The position numbers and the translations under genes were made by a program. From the NCBI GenBank assembly GCA_051453625.1, contig JBOZIK010000001.1, forward strand, positions 96,398,804 to 96,420,430: a DNA stretch of 21,627 bases, given 5' to 3'. Of this stretch, positions 10,105-18,451 are shown one piece after another (position 1 is the stretch's first letter; each line of letters opens with the position of its first letter). The DNA is from Welwitschia mirabilis. Lineage: Eukaryota > Gnetophyta > Gnetopsida > Welwitschiales. Under the pieces are notes generated by a model. That model worked only from the letters and a program-made list of their open reading frames with translations, searched no databases and had not been told where the DNA came from.

Positions 10105-10481
10105 TGTAAAACTTGCAACACAACTAACCAAAAAAACACACAGAAAACACAAGAAATTACCTGGTTCAGGTCCTTTCTGCCCTCTCTCCACATTAAAAAT
10201 GCATTGCTCTCTATTTATAAGAAGAATCTAAGAACACAAGCCATCCTTGGTAGCTTCAGCAAGACATCAAAACACAGTAATGGCTGCCAAAACCAAAAAC
10301 CCTGAAGCACCTGATGACTTGTTCTACCTTCCCTCTACTCTTGCCTTCTTATTTATAACTTTCAAATGTGACTTTTACATTACAAGGACTTAAAGACCCC
10401 AATTTTTAAAAAATAAATCAATAAATCATTATTACATAAAGAACAATAAAACATAGAAAGAGGATTCGGTTTCACTTTACA
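10105..10481 (-). mobile_element. 5' LTR of a copia-type element
   Basis: The LTR runs TGTAAAAC...CACTTTACA on the + strand, with matching TGTAAA/TTTACA ends and a primer-binding site just outside the left end. In its own (-) sense it has a TATA-like box TATAAATAGAG (10208-10219, + coordinates), about 260 bp from its start, a plausible promoter. A second AT-rich TATA-like word lies near 10350. It is probably the 5' LTR of the gag-integrase remnant at 7140-9035, since orientation agrees, but no matching 3' LTR was found in the window. The exact end could be 10481 or 10484. Confidence 0.72.
10208..10219 (-). promoter_or_regulatory. Putative LTR TATA box
   Basis: TATAAATAGAG on the - strand inside the 377-bp LTR, in the orientation of the element's transcription. 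It matches the plant TATA consensus. No start-site data are available, so this is inference from motif and position. Confidence 0.5.
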
Positions 10482-11117
10482 ACATCTTTGTAACCAAACA
10501 TATGCTCTAGAGTTACCCACCTAAGGGGTAGAATTGTTGCAGCTAGAGGAAAAGGTAAGACACATGCTTGGTGTACCATCATGACAACCAACAGAACTAT
10601 AACTAATAGAGATTTTCTAATGTCCCTATTCGTGTGCCTTATTCAATGAAAGAATTACTTTGATCACCTTGAAAGCAGTCAGGAATACTAAGGATGCCAA
10701 GACTAACCCCAGATTTATTACGCACTACATTGGTTTCATTGTTGTGTATTGCTCAAGTCCAACCAAATTTTCATACTAGATCCTCTTACTCCAACATGAA
10801 TTTCCAACTTTTTTATGGTTTTTGTTTATCATTTTGATTAAACACTGTAATTGAAATAGTGTCAATAATGACTTCTCAGCTGATTAATAAGTTTCATTAG
10901 CTAATAGATGGCCTATAATTCATTTAAATGGTCTGGTATTCTTAGGGTTTGAAGAATTCAAGAAAAGCAAAAACTGAACACCCTTGGGAAGGGTTTCATG
11001 AGCAATAGACACATTTACACTACCATGGAGATCTGGAAAGTGATATACTAACAAAAAGCTAGCTTTAGCAAAAATGTCCAAAGACTTTTTTAGTGGACAG
11101 CAGTTCAGAACACATAC
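10482..11117. other. Probable intron DNA of the HAD-like gene
   Basis: This lies directly downstream of the splice donor at 11117 in the - sense. No further exon of the hydrolase could be recognised here on the - strand. No other coding or repeat signal is clear. It is most simply the start of a long intron into which the copia element inserted. Confidence 0.5.
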
Positions 11118-11202
11118 ATTTCATTTTCACTGGTATCAATGTCCACAGATAATTTCAAAAGGGAAGCAACTTCTTTGGCTACTCTCTGCTTCTTCGCAAC
11201 AA
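11118..11202 (-). CDS. HAD-like hydrolase exon (KLSVDIDTS region)
   Basis: The 85-bp exon follows a GGTTATAG acceptor and ends at a GTATGT donor (phase 1 in, phase 2 out). It encodes AKKQRVAKEVASLLKLSVD followed by IDTSENE. Reading past the donor meets a stop within three codons, so splicing is needed. The next exon should lie at lower coordinates but was not found in the window. Confidence 0.75.
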
Positions 11203-12500
11203 CTATAACCAATGAAACAGTAAAAATAGCATTCTCAATCAGCAGAATATGGTGAATAAAAAGTCTATCTATATTTATCTAAAACCCTTATAAATGTATT
11301 CCTAGGCACAGACTTACCAGCTCTCGCTGCCTCATTAGCTAAAAGCTCAACAGGATCAGAAGAAACCCCTTTCCCAAGTACAAGTTTTGCATAATTGCTA
11401 TGTTCAACTTCCTCCTTCCCAACAATTTTAACTTTTCCAATTCTTTCTGAACCTAACTTTTGAATAATGTGCCTGCAAATTATCTCACATTTGAAAGTTT
11501 AACCATTTGATTGCAGATAAAAAACCAGATAAATGGCATGTCAAACTGAAATGGAGAAATGAAAATTATCTCCACATTAAGAAAAAATAAACAGTTTCTT
11601 AAGTATTCTGTGGTGTTACGATGGCCTCTACAACCATCACATTTCAAGGGATATGCTATCTCACACTAAGTCCAATCAGAATCGTACCGTCTTCTTCAAA
11701 AATACTACAAACATATTATCCTAGAGCCTAATATATGAATGATACTGGAAGCACCTTTCATGGTGAGCATTCTGCTTTTACTTGGTAACAACAAAGATAT
11801 CCTCCCAAGTACAAACTTTTCACAGAATTGAATTGATCCAATAGCTACAATACTCATAACATGCAAATTGATGTGAATTAATAAAGTCAAGAGTGTTAGG
11901 TAACAAAATAAGTTAGCAAACTAGGAAGCAGTGATATGCCCAGCAGCAAAGAAAATGTGTAAGTTGTTGGCAATAATAAGGTTAACAGAAACAATATGTA
12001 CATAACATAAATAATATTCCAATGAAAAGACGAAGAAGTGACAGAACACAGTTCACAAGGGAGTCATTATCAAGTTAGCTGCAAGGCATCCAAAAAACCT
12101 GTCAATGGCAAAGCTGCGCAGTTCAAGATATACAGGACAAATTTTTTTAATACAGATTCTGCATAAAATATTCTAGTAACTGAATTGGGGTATCCATAGT
12201 GCTGTCATAACCAATGCTCAAAAACAACAATTTAAATGAACAACTAAATGATAGTCATTACATTATTTAAAACAATGAACAACTAAGCCATTTCAAAACG
12301 GCTACAAATGTAGACAAAATCATAAGAGGATATCTGTATGGCAGTAAGCAAAAGAAAAGCAACACCACGATTGCATCTTATGCACGGATCCAGAAAGAAT
12401 AGAGGGCAGGAAAGCAAACCTTGAAATGCTCTCTCCGTTTCTACTATAGGAAGCTAAAATCACTACAGGGATTCCTTCTTCAAGTGCTTCATCAATAAAC
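11118..12500 (-). CDS. HAD-like hydrolase gene, three internal exons (partial)
   Basis: Exons at 12500-12420, 11472-11318 and 11202-11118 encode about 107 residues when spliced, with no stop and compatible phases (2, 2, 1, then 2 at the end). The introns are 947 and 115 bp. The order of motifs is FIDEALEEGIPVVILASYS, then LGSERIGKVKIVGKEEVE, YAKLVLGKGVSS, AKKQRVAKEVASLLKLSVD. From memory this matches the middle of a plant haloacid-dehalogenase-superfamily protein related to Arabidopsis At5g45170, a CbbY-like predicted phosphatase probably in the chloroplast. The hydrophobic strand VVILAS would be HAD motif II (Thr/Ser after a beta strand). The catalytic aspartates of motif I and the lysine and acidic motifs III and IV lie in exons not seen here. 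Conserved frame and splice sites suggest a living gene with very long flanking introns, but a captured fragment is possible. Confidence 0.75.
11318..11472 (-). CDS. HAD-like hydrolase exon (cap/linker region)
   Basis: The 155-bp exon follows a TTTGCAG acceptor and ends at a perfect GTAAGT donor (phase 2 in, phase 1 out). It is open throughout and includes LGSERIGKVKIVG and LVLGKGVSSDPVE. Its frame joins the neighbouring exons exactly, which is the main support for the gene model. Confidence 0.78.
12420..12500 (-). CDS. HAD-like hydrolase exon (motif II region)
   Basis: The 81-bp exon starts after a CTGTCAG acceptor and ends before a GTTTGC donor. Its first base completes a split codon and its last two open one (phase 2 in, phase 2 out). 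It encodes the alpha-helix plus beta-strand FIDEALEEG/IPVVILAS and continues to NGESIS. No earlier exon is recognised between 12507 and the gap at 13014. Confidence 0.75.
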
Positions 12501-13013
12501 CTGACAGTCATTCAGGCACAAACACGTAAGAAAACTATCATTACTCATATCCCAAGACTAAAATGTAACTGCTGACCTCCATAAAAATTCAAACTCACAA
12601 AAAGTAACTAACGAAGATATAGGAAAAATGACAATATTGTTGTATTCTCTTCCTGTGAATAACATTCCACTGTGTAACATTATTGATACACTGAATATAT
12701 GTTAACTGTTTGAATGTTCTGTTACTATTATAGTGTGTTATGAAATCTCCTGGTATCATTTTTCATGGCATTTAGGAATCCACAAACAGGGTAAATATGG
12801 TTATTGGCAAAAACATAATTACTTAGACAACACTATTCAAAGGAACATAAGAAAAGATTTCAAACTTTTACTAAGCAGGAAGAAAAAAAGAAGGAAAACC
12901 AGGAGAGAAGGCTTACACACAAATCTAGGGAAATGATGTTGGAAGTGAAGCCAAATCTCTTGATGTTATTTATTCCTTTGTAGTGTGAATTTATATATTT
13001 TTATATAGTCCCC
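12501..13013. other. Probable intron DNA upstream of HAD exon
   Basis: AT-rich sequence with no exon or element recognised. It follows the splice acceptor at 12501-12507 in the - sense and ends at the 949-base gap. A purine-rich run near 12870-12910 gives a small open frame with no known motif. Confidence 0.55.
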
Positions 13014-13962
13014 NNNNNNNNNNNNNNNNNNNNNNNNNNNNNNNNNNNNNNNNNNNNNNNNNNNNNNNNNNNNNNNNNNNNNNNNNNNNNNNNNNNNNNN
13101 NNNNNNNNNNNNNNNNNNNNNNNNNNNNNNNNNNNNNNNNNNNNNNNNNNNNNNNNNNNNNNNNNNNNNNNNNNNNNNNNNNNNNNNNNNNNNNNNNNNN
13201 NNNNNNNNNNNNNNNNNNNNNNNNNNNNNNNNNNNNNNNNNNNNNNNNNNNNNNNNNNNNNNNNNNNNNNNNNNNNNNNNNNNNNNNNNNNNNNNNNNNN
13301 NNNNNNNNNNNNNNNNNNNNNNNNNNNNNNNNNNNNNNNNNNNNNNNNNNNNNNNNNNNNNNNNNNNNNNNNNNNNNNNNNNNNNNNNNNNNNNNNNNNN
13401 NNNNNNNNNNNNNNNNNNNNNNNNNNNNNNNNNNNNNNNNNNNNNNNNNNNNNNNNNNNNNNNNNNNNNNNNNNNNNNNNNNNNNNNNNNNNNNNNNNNN
13501 NNNNNNNNNNNNNNNNNNNNNNNNNNNNNNNNNNNNNNNNNNNNNNNNNNNNNNNNNNNNNNNNNNNNNNNNNNNNNNNNNNNNNNNNNNNNNNNNNNNN
13601 NNNNNNNNNNNNNNNNNNNNNNNNNNNNNNNNNNNNNNNNNNNNNNNNNNNNNNNNNNNNNNNNNNNNNNNNNNNNNNNNNNNNNNNNNNNNNNNNNNNN
13701 NNNNNNNNNNNNNNNNNNNNNNNNNNNNNNNNNNNNNNNNNNNNNNNNNNNNNNNNNNNNNNNNNNNNNNNNNNNNNNNNNNNNNNNNNNNNNNNNNNNN
13801 NNNNNNNNNNNNNNNNNNNNNNNNNNNNNNNNNNNNNNNNNNNNNNNNNNNNNNNNNNNNNNNNNNNNNNNNNNNNNNNNNNNNNNNNNNNNNNNNNNNN
13901 NNNNNNNNNNNNNNNNNNNNNNNNNNNNNNNNNNNNNNNNNNNNNNNNNNNNNNNNNNNNNN
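13014..13962. other. Assembly gap (949 N)
   Basis: An estimated-size gap with no sequence. Any open frame drawn through it is an artefact. It separates the host-gene segment from the copia cluster. Confidence 0.99.
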
Positions 13963-14008
13963 GCAGTCATTATTCTATGCCTAAGTACCTGTTCTTTTCG
14001 TGTTGATA

Positions 14009-15070
14009 ATGGAGAGGTTGCAGACAACAAATAAGCTCGTCGGAAGAAACTAGAATGTTTGGTCTCTTCTGATGAGGGTTATATTGGCAAAGAAGCATTT
14101 GTGTAGAAGCCCTCGAATCAATGAAACTTACTTCCATGCAAGGTGATGACTGGACAAGAATGAAGTCTAAGGCTCTGTCCTACATCCATCCATGTCTAAG
14201 TAATGATATTCTGCAATCTATCAGATACAACATGGAGCCTCATGGTNNNNNNNNNNNNNNNNNNNNNNNNNNNNNNNNNNNNNNNNNNNNNNNNNNNNNN
14301 NNNNNNNNNNNNNNNNNNNNNNNNNNNNNNNNNNNNNNNNNNNNNNNNNNNNNNNNNNNNNNNNNNNNNNNNNNNNNNNNNNNNNNNNNNNNNNNNNNNN
14401 NNNNNNNNNNNNNNNNNNNNNNNNNNNNNNNNNNNNNNNNNNNNNNNNNNNNNNNNNNNNNNNNNNNNNNNNNNNNNNNNNNNNNNNNNNNNNNNNNNNN
14501 NNNNNNNNNNNNNNNNNNNNNNNNNNNNNNNNNNNNNNNNNNNNNNNNNNNNNNNNNNNNNNNNNNNNNNNNNNNNNNNNNNNNNNNNNNNNNNNNNNNN
14601 NNNNNNNNNNNNNNNNNNNNNNNNNNNNNNNNNNNNNNNNNNNNNNNNNNNNNNNNNNNNNNNNNNNNNNNNNNNNNNNNNNNNNNNNNNNNNNNNNNNN
14701 NNNNNNNNNNNNNNAAGGATTGCTATGCATGGAAAGCAAAACAAAGGGAGAAGACTGAAAGTAAAAAGGAGAAGAGTCATCTTCTCAGGTAAATCAAGCT
14801 TAAGAAGATGTAAGTTTCCTTGTATCTGAACCTTGTGGCTTCCTGAGAGAGGAGCATGGCAAGGACGTGTGGTTGATTGACACAGTTGTCTCCTTTCATA
14901 TTTGTCCTAATCGTTCTGTCTTTATGTCATATTGTGCTGTTTCGTTTGGTGTTGTGTATGCTGCAATGGGAAACCATTGACAGTTGCTAGAAGAGGAAGC
15001 ATTATTTTGCAACAACTAGGAATGCCGAAAGTTACCATCAATAATGTTTGGCATGTTCCAGAGTTGACAA
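14009..15070 (+). pseudogene. Ty1/copia gag-protease remnant, + strand, gapped
   Basis: Gag starts at ATG 14009 (MERLQTTNKLVGRN), meets a TAG at codon 15, then continues with NVWSLLMRVILAKKH. It shifts frame near 14105 to read ALESMKLTSMQGDDWTRMK and KALSYIHPCLSNDILQSI. After the 468-N gap comes the zinc-knuckle tail KDCYAWKAKQREKTESKKEK (from 14715). The protease region WLIDTVVSFHICPNR follows (about 14870-14910), where the D-T-G triad reads D-T-V. After another frameshift it reads GMPKVTINNVWHVPELT up to the next gap. The orientation is opposite to all flanking copia sequence. It is a different subfamily from the 7-9 kb copy, because its gag does not resemble that gag beyond general copia features. 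Stops, frameshifts and the lost protease glycine make it non-functional. Confidence 0.85.
14247..14714. other. Assembly gap (468 N)
   Basis: An estimated-size gap inside the + strand copia gag. Both flanks belong to the same gag in the right order, so this join is credible. Confidence 0.99.
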
Positions 15071-15170
15071 NNNNNNNNNNNNNNNNNNNNNNNNNNNNNN
15101 NNNNNNNNNNNNNNNNNNNNNNNNNNNNNNNNNNNNNNNNNNNNNNNNNNNNNNNNNNNNNNNNNNNNNN
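15071..15170. other. Assembly gap (100 N) between opposite-strand copia pieces
   Basis: Exactly 100 N. The left flank is + strand copia protease sequence and the right flank is - strand copia gag, so two unrelated elements meet inside the gap. Confidence 0.99.
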
Positions 15171-15380
15171 CGTCCCACTTATCTCTAAGTTTTATGGGTA
15201 TGATTCTGTTCGCATCAACCTGCTTTGGAGGAGCATAGCCCTGTTCGACCATGTCCCATATTTTTAGATGGAGAGAGGTTAGAAATATTCTCATCTTGGA
15301 CTTCCAATGAGGATAGTTGTTTTTATCAAAAAGGCAGACCTTGAAACTGTGTGACCGTTTGGATAGCTTGTGGATGCCAT
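15171..15380 (-). pseudogene. Start of a copia gag (SIRE-like), partial
   Basis: On the - strand an ATG at 15380 opens MASTSYPNGHTVSR. After a frameshift near 15330 it continues DKNNYPHWKSKMRIFLTS and LHLKIWDMVEQGYAPP, the standard N-terminus of plant copia gag, and runs to the gap at 15170. It lies about 45 bp from the primer-binding site, the normal distance for an element body after its 5' LTR. The body beyond 15170 is not present in the window. The piece is a 283-bp contig with 100-N joins on both sides, so its placement is not secure. Confidence 0.8.
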
Positions 15381-15423
15381 AAAATCTGTACCCAAAAAAG
15401 AGTGTATTGATCTAGAATACCAG

Positions 15424-15435
15424 GCTCTGATACCA
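15424..15435 (-). other. Retrotransposon primer-binding site
   Basis: The - strand reads TGGTATCAGAGC, a perfect match to the classic plant copia primer-binding site for initiator methionine tRNA. Two bases separate it from the LTR end (CCTAACA on the - strand), as in intact 5' LTR/body junctions. Confidence 0.93.
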
Positions 15436-15453
15436 ATTGTTAGGATCATCAGG

Positions 15454-15553
15454 NNNNNNNNNNNNNNNNNNNNNNNNNNNNNNNNNNNNNNNNNNNNNNN
15501 NNNNNNNNNNNNNNNNNNNNNNNNNNNNNNNNNNNNNNNNNNNNNNNNNNNNN
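15454..15553. other. Assembly gap (100 N), probably false
   Basis: The left contig ends ...ATCATCAGG and the right begins TCAGGCGTCCTAGAGG. Joining them at the shared TCAGG gives a continuous LTR end of the usual form, so little or nothing may be missing. Confidence 0.95.
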
Positions 15554-16135
15554 TCAGGCGTCCTAGAGGGGGTGGGTGAATAGGGCGATTATAAAAATTA
15601 TTTCCAAATTCGATCAATCTTGACTATTAACAAACAATTTAAAAGCTTAATCACACAGGAAAACAAAATGCAAGAAACACCAAAAGACATTGTGCACTAG
15701 ATTTATAGTGGTTCGACAAACCTTGCCTACTTTACTCTTAGGGGGCAGCAATGTGCCTTCAGCCTCTCGGCTCTCTTAGAACACCTAACACACCAAGCAA
15801 ATTGCAACATCCTTTACCAAGGGTTACAATCCACACCCTTCACCTAGAGATACAAAAGCTCACTCCAATAAGCAACTAGAAGATTTGAATAGAAGAGGAT
15901 TTGATAATTTGAATGCCTTCAACATAGTACATCAACAAATATGAGCAAGATCTCCCATAATGTTAGATATCTTGATGTAGCACAGATTATAAGATTACAT
16001 TAGAGTTTAGCACAATAGTCAAATTTCTGGAGTAGGTGATTACATCAATATTCATTCATCCTTTTACAGAAAAAGGGTTATAGAATAGCTGTTGGAGCCT
16101 CAGATTCAAAGCCCTAGACGTTTAGCACACAACCC

Positions 16136-16182
16136 TAACCGTTAGCTGTTAAATAAAAGAATTCTAGCTACCGCAACGGTTA
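16136..16182. promoter_or_regulatory. Inverted pair of MYB/MSA-like AACGGTTA motifs
   Basis: TAACCGTT (16136-16143) and its exact reverse complement AACGGTTA (16175-16182) lie 31 bp apart inside the LTR. AACGGYYA is the core of the M-phase activator element bound by three-repeat MYB proteins, and related cores bind other MYBs. A role in LTR expression is inference only. Confidence 0.35.
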
Positions 16183-16208
16183 TATTTCTGCTTTAATGTT
16201 CACTGGGC

Positions 16209-16545
16209 CAGATGTCCTCTTCTTTAAATCCGGACATCCTGGCTGTAAATCTTGATTTTTGTCAAAACTGAGAGCCATCCCATACGTCCTATTACAAAGT
16301 CCGAACGTCCCCATAATACTGACCAGATACAGGGTCAGACGTCCCTGTCACAAACTCTAGACATGCCCATACAAATTTCCTGCGAACAGGTCTAAACGTC
16401 TCAGTAACAGAACTTTGACCCCATATAAATTCCCGCGTATAGGGTCGGACATCCCATAAACAGAACTTGGATGTCTCCATACAAATCATCGCGTACAGGG
16501 CCAGACATCCCATCATATCTAGCAGATGTCCCAATTGGCACAACT
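16209..16545. repeat. Degenerate 56-bp tandem repeat with ACGT cores in LTR
   Basis: Four to five units of 54-56 bp begin near 16301, 16334, 16390, 16444 and 16500. Complete units have the shape GTCNGACGTCCC...CAAACTC-GACATGCCCATACAAATTCC-GCGTACAGG. Each unit holds two GACGTC-like cores in varied states (ACGT, ATGT, ACAT). A unit at about 16229-16250 (CCGGACATCCTGGCTGTAAAT) closely resembles the 21-bp repeat at 9242. An 83-codon - strand frame through the array is a by-product of the repeat, not a gene. Confidence 0.82.
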
Positions 16546-16843
16546 TTAGATTTTCTTAATTTTAACTTAGCTTTGAAACCAATACGAAGACTTAGACATC
16601 ATTGAAACTTGTATTCTTCCACAAGTTTGTGATCCTGTATTAACCTGTAGCCTGCACGATTAACTTAACAAAAAATAGTCTTTGCAGACGGTTTAGTGCA
16701 ATAGTGTTTGGCAATATTCGTTGAGGTAAATTAAGCAAAATTTGAGTAATATTCGATAAGCAAATTGTTAAAATTGAGCACAAATACAGTCGTTAAAAAT
16801 TGAGCATTAGATAAGCAAATTAGTTAAGCTAATGATTTGTATA

Positions 16844-16859
16844 TCTTCTCCCCTTTTGT
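16844..16859 (-). other. Polypurine tract candidate
   Basis: The - strand reads ACAAAAGGGGAGAAGA after TCAATAATG, the form of the polypurine tract that primes plus-strand DNA synthesis just before the 3' LTR in SIRE-like elements. It lies between the additional ORF and the LTR in the element's own direction, as expected. About 220 bp separate it from the LTR start inferred by homology, which is longer than usual. Confidence 0.65.
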
Positions 16860-17017
16860 CATTATTGAAAAACAAAAATTTAACACATTGAAGAGCATTT
16901 AAGAGAAAATAAAAAGGATTGCATTACTAGACAAAAAGTTTACATAAGAGGAGATTTCGAGAGTACAACAAAAAATGGATCAGAAATACAAAATGAGAGC
17001 ATGAGAGAAGAGGATAA

Positions 17018-18066
17018 CTAAGAGAAAGAGTCATCATGCTCAAATTCTTCAACCTGTTCTTCTTCTTCTGATCCTAGTGGAATTTCAAGGCCATATGCAG
17101 ATAGACCAAAAGCGATTATGTCCACTTTCTTGTGTAATTTATATGTTGTCTTCTGGGCTTGTAGAGCTATTTCTTTCACTTCCAGAATGGCTTTTATCAG
17201 ATATTCATTGCTTACTTGACCTATGTTGGTGCTTTCCTCTATTTTCTGTTTCTTCATTGGAGGAGAAGCAGGACCAATTATATCAGAGAAAATATTCTTC
17301 AATGAGTAGAGGCTAAGAGGATTTGGTACTTTCACTGGCGCTTCATTTTTTTGAATAACAAACTGATGATTTTCAAGTATAGCAGTAATAAGGCCTCCAA
17401 ATGGTAAACTATTATAAACAGCACTGATAAAACATGATGAATTTATAGAAATTAATCTGAACTCCACTGCCAAGCCAAGACAGAATATATGCATACAATG
17501 GAGAGATTTCATCTTTGTGACCAAGCTTAAGCACTAGATTGTGTGCAGAAATCTGAAAAAGCACTCTATAGAATGGTTTTAATTTGTTTGTGGGTCCGTT
17601 GACTCTTTAGCGAATATTTGACCCACATAACTATGTTGTTAATACATCTAATGAGACTACTTCTTTCAATGAACTGACAGATGAGATTTCTCTAAAAAAC
17701 CCTTCACTTGGGTAACTTGAGACTAAAGAAATTGATTCTAAATCCACATCTACACATCTTTCATATACTTTGTGGTAAAAACCCAATCTGTAGGATTAAA
17801 GAAAGCATTCCAATAAAATTGGTGTACCATTCTAGTAAAGGCACGAGTGTCTGGGTCCAAAGCGTATAACCATCGTTGTTCTTCAAATTTATGCACTACT
17901 CTGACCTCACGTCTGAAAGAATCATAGTCAATTTTCCTCTTTGGAGCAAGAGGTCTCTTAGAAAATCCACTAACCATGCTTTTCTGTGTTCTGGAGACAA
18001 GAACTACTCTTGTTCAGATTCGGGCTTCTTCCCATTTTTGGAAATACCTAGCTTGCTTTTGACCAT
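17018..18066 (-). pseudogene. Additional ORF of SIRE-like copia ('putative plant transposon protein')
   Basis: ATG at 18066 opens MVKSKLGISKNGKK. A TAG lies at 18004-18006, and the frame shifts near 17980 into KRKIDYDSFRREVRVVHKF, RWLYALDPDTRAFTRMVHQF and NPTDWVFTTKYMKDV. A stop and shift follow near 17750, giving DLESISLVSSYPSEGFFRE. Then a long open stretch of 168 codons (17524-17018) includes SAVYNSLPFGGLITAIL and ends in an acidic tail EEEEQVEEFEHDDSFS. The pattern, with GH(K)DEISPL and SLPFG, matches the plant transposon-protein domain (Transposase_32-like) that I recall downstream of pol in some copia elements, in the position of the env-like ORF. Its function is unknown. A predicted coiled-coil-like stretch (LIKAILEVKEIALQAQKTTY) precedes the tail. 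At least one stop and two frameshifts make it a pseudogene. Confidence 0.72.
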
Positions 18067-18451
18067 GATGACTCAAGAGATTACTCAGAGGAACTCACAG
18101 GAGAAGGATACAAGAGGAAATGAAGAAGGAGGAGGAAAAAAATAAATTTAAAGCTCAAAGATAGCGTAGGCGTCAGCCTAGGGTTATGTCTGCGTTAAAG
18201 CACTGACCTCCAGGCTTTGCGGAGCAAAAGTGCCGATTATAACACAAAAGATTTGCTTTTCTGGAGAAGAGCGGATGTCTGGGAGAAAAAGGGTGGGACG
18301 TTCAAGTTATAACCAGAGTTGGGACATCTCGACAGCATGTCTGGACATCCAAGTGCAGAAAAGAAGACGAGTTAAAGATGTCACCCAAAAAAAATTAACC
18401 ACTTAAATGGAATGTTGACACAGTTTAGAGCATAAAGAATTAAATCAAAAA
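18067..18451 (-). other. Spacer between pol and additional ORF
   Basis: Non-coding in all frames. 18260-18360 carries GGATGTCTGGG, GGGACGTTC, GGGACATCTCG and GGACATCC, the same ACGT-core words found in the LTR repeats. The - strand near 18395 has a run of T and G that could be a second polypurine-type region in the other sense, but no clear signal is seen. Confidence 0.6.

Larger units (their letters stand above)
15438..16623 (-). mobile_element. SIRE-like copia LTR (about 1.1 kb without N)
   Basis: The left end, TGTTAGGATCATC (- strand ...CCTAACA), abuts a primer-binding site. Next to it lies the AGAGGGGGTGGGTGAATAGG stretch that I remember from this plant LTR family. The right end is placed at 16623, where the - strand reads TGTGGAAG and then AGTTTCAATGATGTC, matching the start of the LTR insertion at 9149. 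A polypurine tract lies farther right at 16844-16859, so the right boundary could alternatively be near 16843. A 100-N gap splits the LTR near its left end, where the two contig ends share TCAGG and may simply overlap. The LTR contains a 56-bp tandem repeat and two inverted TAACCGTT words. Confidence 0.78.

Noticed and set aside
10640-10800. Possible exon on + reading RLTPDLLRTTLVSLLCI
   Set aside because: A stop lies close upstream, no splice sites fit well, and I recognise no family.
12966-14030. Long - strand open frame of 354 codons
   Set aside because: It is almost entirely the 949-base N run; the real sequence at its ends contains no recognisable motif.
14121-14829. Overlapping open frames on both strands across 14121-14829
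   Set aside because: They are made by translating 468 N. Only the + strand edges belong to a real product, the copia gag remnant.
15171-15177. CGTCCCA at the contig start, taken as another GGGACGTCCC repeat
   Set aside because: Here it is the codons for KWD in the - strand gag (reading GTGGGACG); the resemblance is coincidental.
16292-16543. 83-codon - strand frame with internal amino-acid repeats
   Set aside because: The repeats follow the 56-bp DNA array of the LTR and the unit lengths vary (54 and 56), so the frame is accidental.
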